Source of the DNA: DATCLS01 sp036563805
GTDB lineage: Bacteria > Actinomycetota > Acidimicrobiia > Acidimicrobiales > VFJN01
Reading direction: 5' to 3'
Length of the DNA: 64,000 bases
NCBI GenBank assembly: GCA_036563805.1
Contig: DATCLS010000058.1
Span: 1-64,000, forward strand
Positions 33,173 to 41,728 of the stretch are shown piece after piece; within the stretch, counting starts at the first letter, position 1; every line of letters starts with the position of its first letter. The notes beneath the pieces were generated by a model, which ran no database searches, was not told where the DNA came from, and saw only the letters and a list, made by a program, of their open reading frames with translations. The position numbers and the translations under genes are program-made.

Positions 33173-34136
33173 GGCGGATCCGGGGGTCGACGACCGTGTA
33201 CAGCACGTCCACGGCGAAGTTCACCAGGACGAAGATGATGGCGATGATGGCCACGAAGCTCTGCAGCGCCACGTACTGGCGCTCGGTGATGGCCTGGAAG
33301 ATGGCGGTGCCCAGGCCGGGGATGCTGAACAGCACCTCGATGACCAGGGCGTTGCCGATGAGCGTGCCGACGTTCAGGCCGGCCACGGTGAGCAGCGTCA
33401 GGCTCGAGGGGCGCAGGGCGTGGCGCCACAGCACCCGCCGGTCCGAGATGCCCTTGGACCGGGCCATCTGCACGAAGTCCTCCTGCAGCGTCTGCATCAT
33501 GTCGCTGCGCAGGAGGCGCATGTAGACGGCGATCTGGGCCGCGGCCAGCGACAAGGCCGGCAGGACCATGCGCTTGACGTGCTCGACCGCGTCCTCGCCG
33601 AACGGCACGTAGCCGGAGGGCGGCACCCAGTTGAGCCAGACGCCGATGTAGTAGGCGAGGGCCAGGCCGAGCACGAAGCTCGGCACCGACAGCAGGGCGA
33701 ACGCCGTCGTGTTGGCGCCCTTGTCGAACCACGACCCGGCCCGGTAGGCGGCGACCACGCCGACCGGGATGGCGATCAGCAGCGCCAGGATCTGGGAGTA
33801 GACCATCAGCTGGAGCGACACGGGCAGGGCCTCCTTGACCGTGTCGCCCACGGGGTCCTCACCCGAGACCCGGAAGTAGTCGCCGAAGTCGCCCCGGACG
33901 AAGTCGCCGAGCCAGGCCGTGTACTGGGTCCACAGCGGCTCGTCCAGGTTGAGCCGCTCGCGCACCTCGGCCTTGCGCTGCTGGACCTCCTCCGAGTTCT
34001 CGTCCGCCACCGGCAGCAGCGTGTCCACCGGGTCGCCCGGCGTCATGCTGAGCAGCAACGAGGTGAACAGCGTGACGAGGAACAGGACGAGGACGAGCAG
34101 CAGGAACCGCTTCCCGAGCTCGCGTGCCAGTACCAC
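33153..34136 (-). CDS. ABC transporter permease (OppB/DppB-like)
   Basis: 327 residues. The first helix FLLLVLVLFLVTLFTSLLL precedes MTPGDPVD, the family N-terminal motif; the EAA loop reads DFVQMARSKGISDRRVLWRHALRPSS; VIEVLFSIPGLG is the usual C-terminal motif. GTG 34136 shares its first base with the TAG of the binding-protein gene, and GGAG lies about 6 nt upstream. It pairs with the OppC-like subunit to form the channel. Confidence 0.92.
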   Translation of the reverse strand: MVLARELGKRFLLLVLVLFLVTLFTSLLLSMTPGDPVDTLLPVADENSEEVQQRKAEVRERLNLDEPLWTQYTAWLGDFVRGDFGDYFRVSGEDPVGDTVKEALPVSLQLMVYSQILALLIAIPVGVVAAYRAGSWFDKGANTTAFALLSVPSFVLGLALAYYIGVWLNWVPPSGYVPFGEDAVEHVKRMVLPALSLAAAQIAVYMRLLRSDMMQTLQEDFVQMARSKGISDRRVLWRHALRPSSLTLLTVAGLNVGTLIGNALVIEVLFSIPGLGTAIFQAITERQYVALQSFVAIIAIIFVLVNFAVDVLYTVVDPRIRHARARS

Positions 34137-35827
34137 TACTGCTCCTTCCAGACGAGGGCCATGTCGTGGCCGAGGGCGAGGCCCTCGTAGTCGGAACCGC
34201 CGTCCGGGGGCCGGGCGCCCACCACGTTGTGGAACTCGGGCTGCATGGGCACCGCCCAGATCGTCCAGGACGCCCACAGCATGTAGTTCTCACGGGCGAG
34301 CTCGCGGTTGAGCTCCTGGTAGATCTCGTTCCGCTGCGCCGGGTCGGCGGTGACGCGACCCCGGTCCAGCAGGTCGTTGACCTCGGGGTCGTTGAACCCC
34401 ATGAAGTTCACGGGGTTGGTCTCGCCGTTGTACCACCAGACGTAGAGGTTGTCGGGGTCCAGCGCCGGATAGTTGCGGAACGTCAGGGCGTCGTAGTTCT
34501 TCTCGATGGCCGTCTGGATGAGCGCCGACTGCTCGAACGTGGTCGTGCTCACGTCCATGCCCACGGCCTCGAACTGCTCGCGGGCCAGCGCCACGAGCGC
34601 CACGGTCTCGGGGTCGGGCGGGCCACCGATCTGGAACGCCAGCCGCTCGCCGGTCTCGCGCTCGTACTGCTCGACCAGCTCGCGGGCCTGCTCGGGGTCG
34701 TCGGACTCGTAGCCGGTCTCCTCGACGTAGCCGATGGACCCCGGCGGGAACGGCCCGTTGGCCAGCGTGGCGATGCCCCGGGACAGGATCTCGTTGCTCA
34801 GCTCGCGCTCGAGCGCCAGCGCCGCCGCCCGGCGGGCGATCGGGTTGTTGAACGGCGGCCGGGTCGCGTTGAGCATCAGGAAGCCGACCTCGGCGTTGGC
34901 CTCGGACTCGGCCAGGTTGACCTGCTCGGCCTCGTCCAGCGCCCGCATCTCGTCGATGGTCAGCGCCCCCGTGTTGCTCGACACGTGGAAGGCGTCGATC
35001 TCGCCCGACTTGAGGGCGTTGACCCGCTGCTGGGCCTCGACCATCGGCCGAAACTCGATCTCGTCGAGGTAGGGGAGCTGGTTCCCGTTCTCGTCGGTCC
35101 GCCAGTAGTTCTCGTTGCGGACGACGGTCAGGTGGTCGTTGACCCGCCACTCCTCGAGCTTGAACGGGCCGGTTCCGATCAGGTTGCGGCCGCAGTTCTC
35201 GGCGTCGTCCAGCTGGGCCTGGCCGGTGATGCCCAGCCGGCCGCTGCTGTAGAGGAACGACGGGAACGCCACCCAGGGCCGCGAGGTCGTGACCGTCACC
35301 TCGAGCGGGCCGGTGACCTCGACGGTCTCGATGTCCTGGAGCACGAACGAGAACAGCAGCGACGACCGGGCGGGGTACTCACCCCGGTAGGCGTCGAGGT
35401 TGTTCTTGACCACCTCCGCCGTCAGCGGGGACCCGTCGTGGAACACGACGCCCTCCCGCAGCGTGATCGTCCACTGCGTGTAGTCGGCGTTGGGCTCGAC
35501 CGACTGGGCGAGGAACGGCCGGAACCCGCCCTCGCCGTCGGGGACGGTCAGCGTGTCGTAGATGGCGCGGGCGACCTGGATGCCCGAGATGGCCAGCTGG
35601 GCCTCCTGCAGGCACCAGCCGCTGGTCGTCTCGGCCTCGAGCCCGTACACCATCCGCCCGCCGTACTGCGGGGGGCCGGCGTCGGCGTCGTCGTCGTCGC
35701 CCCCCGACGGCTGGGTCGAGCCGCTGCTCACGCTCGCGCAGGCGGTGGCCAGGACGGCGAGGGCGATGAGGACGGCCCATCTGCGGGCTCCTCCGCGGCG
35801 GCTCGAGCGCACGGAAGCGCGTGACAC
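34136..35827 (-). CDS. ABC transporter substrate-binding lipoprotein (SBP_bac_5)
   Basis: 563 residues. A basic start, hydrophobic core and lipobox LATACASV predict lipid attachment at Cys 30. A Gly/Asp linker follows, then a family-5 solute-binding domain (GGRMVYGLEAE, DTLTVPDGEGGFRPFLAQSVEPN, WTITLREGVVFHDGSPLTAEVV, GTGPFKLEEW). Family members bind peptides, nickel or other small ligands; the ligand here cannot be read from sequence. Start GTG 35827 has GGGGGGAG upstream. It is the first gene of a five-gene transporter operon with a clear promoter upstream. Confidence 0.93.
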   Translation of the reverse strand: MSRASVRSSRRGGARRWAVLIALAVLATACASVSSGSTQPSGGDDDDADAGPPQYGGRMVYGLEAETTSGWCLQEAQLAISGIQVARAIYDTLTVPDGEGGFRPFLAQSVEPNADYTQWTITLREGVVFHDGSPLTAEVVKNNLDAYRGEYPARSSLLFSFVLQDIETVEVTGPLEVTVTTSRPWVAFPSFLYSSGRLGITGQAQLDDAENCGRNLIGTGPFKLEEWRVNDHLTVVRNENYWRTDENGNQLPYLDEIEFRPMVEAQQRVNALKSGEIDAFHVSSNTGALTIDEMRALDEAEQVNLAESEANAEVGFLMLNATRPPFNNPIARRAAALALERELSNEILSRGIATLANGPFPPGSIGYVEETGYESDDPEQARELVEQYERETGERLAFQIGGPPDPETVALVALAREQFEAVGMDVSTTTFEQSALIQTAIEKNYDALTFRNYPALDPDNLYVWWYNGETNPVNFMGFNDPEVNDLLDRGRVTADPAQRNEIYQELNRELARENYMLWASWTIWAVPMQPEFHNVVGARPPDGGSDYEGLALGHDMALVWKEQ

Positions 35828-35888
35828 TCGGTCTCCCCCCTTGTGTCTCCGTGGTGGCGTGGTGGGTACTGGTCGGCGTCGGCCCGGG

Positions 35889-35904
35889 CGTGACCGGGGT
35901 CACG
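35889..35904. promoter_or_regulatory. Palindromic operator candidate CGTGACC-GG-GGTCACG
   Basis: Perfect 7-bp arms around GG, lying 12-27 nt downstream of the predicted start of the transporter transcript. A repressor there could block transcription, for example the TetR protein encoded at the end of the operon. Confidence 0.5.
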
Positions 35905-35922
35905 GCGGGCCCAGCGGCGAGC

Positions 35923-35952
35923 ACCGTAGAACCGTCGTTGGACAGCTGTCAA
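35923..35952 (-). promoter_or_regulatory. Promoter of the peptide-transporter operon
   Basis: On the minus strand TTGACA (35952-35947) and TACGGT (35928-35923) are separated by 18 bp, a near-consensus housekeeping promoter. Transcription would begin near 35916, giving a leader of about 88 nt with a strong ribosome-binding site. An inverted repeat, GTCGTTG/CAACGAC (35934-35940 and 35950-35956), overlaps the -35 and spacer and could be an operator. Confidence 0.7.
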
Positions 35953-36008
35953 CGACTGTTACCGCGCGGTCACCTGACCAGGAGTAACGCGCCCCGAGCT
36001 GGGCGTTG

Positions 36009-36671
36009 TCACCGTTTCCGGGCGAGCGTGAGGCCGTCGAAGGCGGGCAGCACGACCACGTCCACCCGGTCGTCCGCGGCCACCCGATCGTTGAAGGCGC
36101 GCAGCGCCCGGACCGACTCGTCGGTCGACCCGGCGTCGACGACCTCGCCGCCATAGAGGACGTTGTCGGCCACCAGCAGGCCGCCCGAGCGGATCCGGGG
36201 GACGAGCTCGGTCCAGTAGTCGGGGTAGCCGGTCTTGTCGGCGTCCACGAACGCCAGGTCGAACTGCTCGCCGGGCGGCAGCGCGCGGAGCGTGTCGAGG
36301 GCGGGGGCCAGGCGCAGCTCGATCCGGTCGGCGACGCCGGCCCGCTCCCAGGCCCGGCGGGCGACCGCCGTCCACTCCTCGCTCACGTCGCAGCACAGCA
36401 GCGTGCCGTCGGGCGCCAGGCCCCGGAGGATGCACAGCGCCGAGTAGCCGGTGAACGTGCCCACCTCGACGGCCCGGCGGGCGCCGACCAGCCTGGCCAG
36501 GAACGTCAGCAGCTGCCCCTCGTCGGGCCCGATCTGCATGCGCGCCGGCCCGCCCAGGGCGCGGGTCTCGCCCTGGAGGTCGTCGAGGACCTGGTCGTGG
36601 GTCCAGGTGCCGTGGGCGACGGCGTAGTCGAGCAGGTCGCGGGTGACGGAGAGCGTGCGGACGTCGGTCAT
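36009..36671 (-). CDS. SAM-dependent O-methyltransferase (family 3, caffeoyl-CoA OMT-like)
   Basis: 220 residues. RAVEVGTFTGYSALCIL is SAM motif I, LLCCDVSEEW motif II, FDLAFVDADKTGYPDYW includes the metal-binding Asp, and GGLLVADNVLYGGEV the second metal site. Such small cation-dependent enzymes methylate catechol-like hydroxyls. Start ATG 36671 has TAGCGT 8 nt upstream on its strand. A longer frame extends upstream but is antisense to the enoyl-CoA hydratase. Divergent, with 19 bp between start codons. Confidence 0.88.
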   Translation of the reverse strand: MTDVRTLSVTRDLLDYAVAHGTWTHDQVLDDLQGETRALGGPARMQIGPDEGQLLTFLARLVGARRAVEVGTFTGYSALCILRGLAPDGTLLCCDVSEEWTAVARRAWERAGVADRIELRLAPALDTLRALPPGEQFDLAFVDADKTGYPDYWTELVPRIRSGGLLVADNVLYGGEVVDAGSTDESVRALRAFNDRVAADDRVDVVVLPAFDGLTLARKR

Positions 36672-36690
36672 GACCTGCGACGCTACCCAC

Positions 36691-37506
36691 GTGTCTGAAC
36701 GCGTCATCGTGAACGTCGAGGGCGGGGTGGCCGACGTGCGGCTCAACCGACCCGACAAGCTCAACGCCCTCGACGCCGACCTCATGGCCGGCCTGGCCGA
36801 CGCGGCGGCGGGGCTGGCCGCCGACCCCTCGGTCCGGGCCGTGGTCCTCTCCGGCGAGGGCCGGTCCTTCAGCGCCGGGCTCGACTTCGCCGGCTTCATG
36901 GCCATGGCCGGGCGCCGGGAGGGCGGCCCCGGCGGCGGCATCGGCGCCATCGCCCGCACCGACGGCCGCATCACGCACCTGGGCCAGCAGGCCGCCCACT
37001 GCTGGTCGGAGGTGCCGGTGCCGGTGATCGCCGCGGTGTGGGGCCACTGCCTGGGGGGCGGCCTGCAGATCGCGCTCGGCGCCGACATCCGCATCGTCCA
37101 CCCCGAGGCCCAACTCTCGGTGCTGGAGATCCGCTGGGGGCTGACGCCGGACATGACCGGCACGGCCACGCTGCCCCGCCTGGTGGGCCCCGACGTGGCC
37201 AAGGAGCTCACGTGGACGGGCCGGACGGTGACGGGGGAGGAGGCCGTGCGCCTCGGGCTCGCCACCCGCACCAGCGACGACCCGCTGGCGGCCGCGCTCG
37301 AGCTGGCCCGCGAGATCGCCACCAAGAGCCCGCACGCCGTCCGGGGCGCCAAGCGGCTCCTCGACCGGGCGGCGGCGGCCGGCCTGGCGGACCAGTACGC
37401 GGCCGAGCGCGAGGTGATCGCCGGCCTGGTCGGCTCGCCCAACCAGGCGGAGGCGGTGGCGGCCTACTTCGAGAAGCGCGCCCCGTCGTTCGCCGACCCG
37501 GACTGA
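36691..37506 (+). CDS. Enoyl-CoA hydratase/isomerase family protein (crotonase)
   Basis: 271 residues. VRLNRPDKLNALDADL is the N-terminal crotonase signature, SFSAGLDFAGF the first CoA/oxyanion segment, and WGHCLGGGLQIALGADIRI the second oxyanion-hole Gly pair. The following EIRWGLTPDMTGTATLPRLVG carries an acidic residue at the usual catalytic position. It may hydrate an enoyl-CoA in beta-oxidation, but family members vary. Start GTG 36691 (GACGCT box 6 nt before) is preferred over ATG 36670. Confidence 0.87.
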   Translation: MSERVIVNVEGGVADVRLNRPDKLNALDADLMAGLADAAAGLAADPSVRAVVLSGEGRSFSAGLDFAGFMAMAGRREGGPGGGIGAIARTDGRITHLGQQAAHCWSEVPVPVIAAVWGHCLGGGLQIALGADIRIVHPEAQLSVLEIRWGLTPDMTGTATLPRLVGPDVAKELTWTGRTVTGEEAVRLGLATRTSDDPLAAALELAREIATKSPHAVRGAKRLLDRAAAAGLADQYAAEREVIAGLVGSPNQAEAVAAYFEKRAPSFADPD

Positions 37507-37569
37507 GCGCCGACCTGGACCGAGCGCCGGCCGGCCACGGGCCGACACCCACGCGCCGGCGGGGGGCCG

Positions 37570-37575
37570 TAGTCT
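37570..37575 (+). promoter_or_regulatory. Leaderless -10 box TAGTCT
   Basis: TAGTCT ends 6 nt before ATG 37582; no Shine-Dalgarno is present. Confidence 0.5.
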
Positions 37576-37581
37576 GCCCCC

Positions 37582-39177
37582 ATGACGGTGGAGACGTTCG
37601 CCACGGCGACCGTGCACGCCCCCTCCGGCATGGTGGTCACGCCCGACCACCTGGCCTCATCGGCCGGCGTCGCCATCCTGCGGGCCGGCGGCTCGGCCGC
37701 GGACGCGGCCGTGGCCGCCGGCGCCGTGCTGGCCGTCACCAACCAGCACGAGTGCGGCATGGGCGGCGACCTGTTCGCGCTCGTGCACCAGCCGGGCGAG
37801 CGCCCCGCCGCCCTGTGCGCCGCCGGCCGCGCCGGCTCGGGCGCCGACCCGGTCCAGCTGCGGGCCGAGGGCCACCAGCGGATGCCGTCGCCCGGCGACG
37901 TGCGGGCCGTGACCGTCCCCGGGTGCGTCGACGGCTGGATCGAGCTGCACCGCCGCTTCGGCCGGCTGCCGCTCGCCGAGGTGCTCGAGCCGGCCATGAC
38001 GTACGCGGCGGCCGGCTTCCCCGTGTCGCCGCAGCTGGCCGAGTCGGTCACCGGCCTCGTCCACCGTCCGGGCGCCGACGACTACCGCGACCCGGCCATG
38101 GCCGCCGGGGGCCGCGTGCCGGCCGGCGCGCTCATCCGCCGGCCGGGCGTCGCCGCCGCGCTCGACGCCGTGGTCACCGGCGGCCGCGCCGGCTTCTACC
38201 TGGGCGCCTTCGGTTACGGGCTGATCGCCCTGGGCGACGGCCTGTTCACGTGGGCCGACCTGGCCCGCAACCAGGCCGAGTGGATGGAGCCGCTCCACAC
38301 CACCGCCTGGGGCTACGACGTGTGGGGCACGCCGCCGCCGTCGCAGGGCTACCTCACGCTGGCCGGCGTGGCGGTGGCCGAGGGTCTCGACCTGCCCGCC
38401 CCCGACGACCCGGCGTGGGCCCACCTGCTCAGCGAGGCGGCCCGTCAGGTGGGTGCCGACCGGCCCCAGGTGCTGCACGAGGGCGCCGACGGCGCCGCGC
38501 TGCTGGCCCCGGAGCGGATCGCCGCCCAGCGGGCCGCCATCGACCCCGACCGGCGCCGCGACCTGGCCCCGCTCACCGCCGGCGGCGGGACGGTCGCCTG
38601 CTGCGTCGTCGACCGCGACCGGATGGGCGTCAGCCTGCTCCAGTCCAACGCCTCGGCGTGGGGCGCGGGCCTGGCCGAGCCCGAGACCGGCATCTTCCTG
38701 CACAACCGCGGCATCGGGTTCTCGCTGGAGGCCGGCCACCCGGCCGAGTACGGCCCGGGCCGGCGGCCGCCCCACACGCTGGCGCCGGCGCTGGTCACCC
38801 GCCCCGACGGCAGCCTCCGCAGCGTGCTGGCCACGATGGGCGGCGACGCCCAGCCCCAGATCCTCGTGCAGCTGCTGGCCCGACTGCTCCACCACGGGGA
38901 GCCGGCAGGCGCCGCCGTCGACGCCGGTCGGTGGGTGCTGGCGGCCGCCCCGTTCCGGACGTGGGACGACGGCGGTCCCGGCGTGCTCGCCGTGGAGCCG
39001 CACGCCAGCGCCGCCTGGGACGACGGCCTGCGGGCCCGGGGCCACACCGTGACCCGCCACGAGGAGCCCCACCACGCCTTCGGCCACGCCCAGGTGATCG
39101 ACGTCGACGCCGGCGAAGGCGTGCTCGACGCGGCCGCCGACCCCCGGGCGCTGGTCGGCGCCGCCGCCGGCTACTGA
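37582..39177 (+). CDS. Gamma-glutamyltransferase family protein, cytoplasmic type
   Basis: 531 residues without a signal peptide. VVTPDHLASSAGVAILRAGGSAADAAVAA and NQHECGMGGDLFAL are the family N-terminal motifs; autocleavage would release the small subunit at Thr 337 in GGGTVACCVVD, and GVSLLQSNASAWGAGL follows. Family members are Ntn hydrolases that move or hydrolyse gamma-glutamyl groups; some act on cephalosporin-like amides. The second Thr of the usual GTT motif is Val here. The gene is convergent with the RpiR gene, next to aldehyde dehydrogenase and aminotransferase genes, which makes a gamma-glutamyl-amine route conceivable. Confidence 0.87.
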   Translation: MTVETFATATVHAPSGMVVTPDHLASSAGVAILRAGGSAADAAVAAGAVLAVTNQHECGMGGDLFALVHQPGERPAALCAAGRAGSGADPVQLRAEGHQRMPSPGDVRAVTVPGCVDGWIELHRRFGRLPLAEVLEPAMTYAAAGFPVSPQLAESVTGLVHRPGADDYRDPAMAAGGRVPAGALIRRPGVAAALDAVVTGGRAGFYLGAFGYGLIALGDGLFTWADLARNQAEWMEPLHTTAWGYDVWGTPPPSQGYLTLAGVAVAEGLDLPAPDDPAWAHLLSEAARQVGADRPQVLHEGADGAALLAPERIAAQRAAIDPDRRRDLAPLTAGGGTVACCVVDRDRMGVSLLQSNASAWGAGLAEPETGIFLHNRGIGFSLEAGHPAEYGPGRRPPHTLAPALVTRPDGSLRSVLATMGGDAQPQILVQLLARLLHHGEPAGAAVDAGRWVLAAAPFRTWDDGGPGVLAVEPHASAAWDDGLRARGHTVTRHEEPHHAFGHAQVIDVDAGEGVLDAAADPRALVGAAAGY

Positions 39178-39226
39178 CCCGGGACCGGGTCGGCCGGGCT
39201 CGCGGGGAGGGGCGGCGACCGTCCGG

Positions 39227-40123
39227 CTACCGGTCCTCGCCCGCCGCCGACGGGCCCGCCCGCCGGCCCGCCGACCGGTCGGGGTCGACCAGGGCCCCGG
39301 CCGCGGTCCAGCTCGCCTCCAGGCGCTCGAGGCGCCGGGCGGCCGAGGCGCGCAGCCGGCCCGCCACGCCCGTGACGAGCGCGTTGACCAGGGCGAGCGT
39401 GCCCACGTGGCTGTCGAACGGCCCGGCCCCCTCGGCGGCCACGGTCAGCGCCACCGTGGCCGGCGCGGCCAGCGGCGACAGCACGCTGTCGGTCAGCGCC
39501 ACCACCTCGGCGCCGGCCGCGGCCGCCCGCTGGGCGTGCTCGACCACCCAGCGCTCATACCGGCGCAGGTCGAGCGCCACGACCACCGCGCCGGGCGGCA
39601 GGGGGGCCAGCTGGCGCACGACGGCGGCGTCGGAGCCCCGCACCTGGGCGACGTCGTCGCGCAGCATGGACAGCAGCGAGGCGCACATGGCGCCCACGCC
39701 GTCCTCGGCGTCGCCGGCCAGGACCCGCACCGGCCGGCGCTCGTCGGCCAGCAGGGCGACCGCCCGGTCGAAGGCGGCGGGGGACGCCCCCTCGAGCGTG
39801 CGCTGGACGTTGGTCAGCTCGGCCCGCAGGGTGCGGGACAGGGCGTCGGAGCCCCGCTCGCCCCGGATCCGCTCGACGGCCGGCGCCAGCTGCTGCCCGA
39901 TTGCCGCCTGGACGGCGGCCTGGAGCTCGCTGAAGCCGCGGTAGCCGAGCCGGGTGGCCAGCCGGACGACCGACGCGCCGGACGTCTCGGCCCGGGCCGC
40001 CACCTCGGCCACCGTGCCGAACGCCACCCCCTGGGGATCGCGCAGCACGACCTCGGCCACCCGGCGCTCGGCGGGGGACAGTGCGTCGCGCTGCCGGGCG
40101 ATGCGCTCGGACACGTCGCTCAC
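39227..40123 (-). CDS. MurR/RpiR family transcriptional regulator
   Basis: 298 residues. An N-terminal HTH_6 domain (ALSPAERRVAEVVLRDPQGVAFGTVAEVAARAETSGASVVRLATRLGYRGF) is followed by a SIS-like ligand domain about residues 120-250. Family members sense phosphosugars or other metabolites. GTG 40123 follows TACCAT by exactly 7 nt, so the mRNA is probably leaderless. It is divergent from the aldehyde dehydrogenase/aminotransferase pair, its most likely target. Confidence 0.9.
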   Translation of the reverse strand: MSDVSERIARQRDALSPAERRVAEVVLRDPQGVAFGTVAEVAARAETSGASVVRLATRLGYRGFSELQAAVQAAIGQQLAPAVERIRGERGSDALSRTLRAELTNVQRTLEGASPAAFDRAVALLADERRPVRVLAGDAEDGVGAMCASLLSMLRDDVAQVRGSDAAVVRQLAPLPPGAVVVALDLRRYERWVVEHAQRAAAAGAEVVALTDSVLSPLAAPATVALTVAAEGAGPFDSHVGTLALVNALVTGVAGRLRASAARRLERLEASWTAAGALVDPDRSAGRRAGPSAAGEDR

Positions 40124-40130
40124 GGCACGG

Positions 40131-40136
40131 ATGGTA
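40131..40136 (-). promoter_or_regulatory. Leaderless -10 box TACCAT for the RpiR gene
   Basis: On the minus strand TACCAT ends 7 nt before GTG 40123. Confidence 0.55.
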
Positions 40137-40154
40137 CATTCACGCTTGGATCTG

Positions 40155-40162
40155 AAACGTTT
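40155..40162. promoter_or_regulatory. AAACGTTT palindrome in the RpiR/aldehyde dehydrogenase gap
   Basis: An 8-bp A/T-rich palindrome stands out in GC-rich DNA and lies near the -35 position of the RpiR promoter and upstream of the aldehyde dehydrogenase gene. It is a candidate RpiR operator. Confidence 0.45.
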
Positions 40163-40235
40163 GTGCCACACCCGCCCGAGGGCGGCACCGGCGTCACCGC
40201 CCCCAGCCCCGTTCGAGTCGGAGGATGCGCCGCCG

Positions 40236-41717
40236 ATGGACACGTTCCGCTCCGTGAACCCCGCCCGGCCCGACGACGTGATCGGCGAGTACCCGGCGCA
40301 CACGGCCGCCGACGTCGACCGGGCCGTCGCGGCCGCGGCGCAGGCCCAGCGGGCGTGGGCCCGCGTCCCGGTCCCGACGCGGGCCGAGGTCGTGGCGGCC
40401 GCCGGCCGGATCATCGCCCGCGACAAGGAGCGCTTCACCGCCCTCGTGGCGCGGGAGGCGGGCAAGGTGCTGGTCGAGGCGGGCGGCGACGTGCAGGAGG
40501 CGATCGACATGGCCGGCTTCGTCGCCGGCCAGGGCCGCAGCGCCTGGGGCGAGACCGTGCCGTCCGAGCTGGGCAACAAGCTGTGCTGGACCACCCGCCA
40601 GCCCGTCGGCGTGGTCGGCATGATCACGCCCTGGAACTTCCCGATCGCCATCCCGTCGTGGAAGGTGTTCCCGGCGCTGCTGGCCGGCAACGGCATCGTG
40701 ATCAAGCCGTCCGAGCACGCCCCCGCTTGCTGCGAGGCGTTCGTGGCCGCCTGCGCCGAGGCCGGCGTGCCCGAGGGGCTCATCCAGGTCGTCCACGGCT
40801 TCGCCGAGCCCGGCGCCGCGCTCGCCACCCACCCGGGCGTGCGGGCGGTCAGCTTCACCGGCTCGGTGGCGACGGGGCGGACGGTGGCGGCCGCGGCGAT
40901 GGAGAGCGGGCCGCGGCTGGTCTCGCTCGAGCTGGGCGGCAAGAACGCCATGGTCGTCCGGCCCGACGCCGACCTCGACCTGGCGGTGGACGGCGCCATC
41001 TTCGGGGCGTTCGGCACATCGGGCCAGCGCTGCACGTCGACGTCGCGGCTGATCGCGCACCCCGACGTGGCCGGCGAGCTGGTCGACCGGATCGTGAAGC
41101 GGGCCACCGAGCTGCGGCTCGGCGACCCGCAGGACCCGGCGGTCGACGTCGGCCCGGTCATCACCGCGGCGTCGGCCGAGCGCATCGCCGGCTTGGTCGA
41201 CGCGGCGGTGGCCGAGGGCGCGACCGTGGCCTGCGGCGGCCGGGCGGTCGGCGTCGAGGGGCTGGGCGGCGCCTTCTTCGCCCCCACGGTCCTCACCGGC
41301 GTGCGGCCCGAGCACGCCCTGGCCCGCACCGAGGTGTTCGGCCCCGTCCTCGCCGTGATCGAGGTGGCCGACCTCGATGAGGCGCTCGACGTCGTCAACG
41401 CCGTCGAGTACGGCCTGTCCGCCGCCGTCTACACGCAGGACATCAACGTCGCCCTCACCGCCGTCGAGCGCATCGACACCGGCATCGTCTACGTCAACGC
41501 CCCGACGATCGGCGCCGAGATCCCGTTGCCGTTCGGCGGCACCAAGCACACGGGCAACGGGTTCCGCGAAGCCGGCACCCGGGGCATCGAGCAGTTCAGC
41601 GAGCTCAAGACCGTCTACGTCGACTACTCGGGCCGGCTCCAGCGGGCCCAGATCGACACGCCCGGCGTCGGCACCGCCGGCACCGCCGGCCCACCGCCGC
41701 CCGTCCCGCCCGATTAG
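40236..41717 (+). CDS. NAD(P)-dependent aldehyde dehydrogenase
   Basis: 493 residues. ITPWNFPIAIPSWK gives the cofactor-side Asn, SFTGSVATGRTV the Rossmann loop, LELGGKN the catalytic Glu (about residue 232), and GTSGQRCTSTSR the nucleophilic Cys 266; EVFGPVLAVIEV and PFGGTKHTGNGFREAG close the family pattern. It oxidises an aldehyde to an acid. The downstream class III aminotransferase would generate such an aldehyde, for example succinate semialdehyde or a piperideine-type compound. ATG 40236 has GGAGG 11 nt upstream. It forms an operon with the aminotransferase 11 nt later. Confidence 0.92.
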   Translation: MDTFRSVNPARPDDVIGEYPAHTAADVDRAVAAAAQAQRAWARVPVPTRAEVVAAAGRIIARDKERFTALVAREAGKVLVEAGGDVQEAIDMAGFVAGQGRSAWGETVPSELGNKLCWTTRQPVGVVGMITPWNFPIAIPSWKVFPALLAGNGIVIKPSEHAPACCEAFVAACAEAGVPEGLIQVVHGFAEPGAALATHPGVRAVSFTGSVATGRTVAAAAMESGPRLVSLELGGKNAMVVRPDADLDLAVDGAIFGAFGTSGQRCTSTSRLIAHPDVAGELVDRIVKRATELRLGDPQDPAVDVGPVITAASAERIAGLVDAAVAEGATVACGGRAVGVEGLGGAFFAPTVLTGVRPEHALARTEVFGPVLAVIEVADLDEALDVVNAVEYGLSAAVYTQDINVALTAVERIDTGIVYVNAPTIGAEIPLPFGGTKHTGNGFREAGTRGIEQFSELKTVYVDYSGRLQRAQIDTPGVGTAGTAGPPPPVPPD

Positions 41718-41728
41718 GAGGAGCCGTC

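Noticed and set aside
40210..40226. GTTCGAGTC, resembling a tRNA T-loop
   Set aside because: No acceptor, D- or anticodon stems surround it, and it falls in the leader of the aldehyde dehydrogenase gene.
40194..41549. 451-codon minus-strand frame
   Set aside because: Antisense to the aldehyde dehydrogenase gene, whose catalytic motifs are all on the plus strand.
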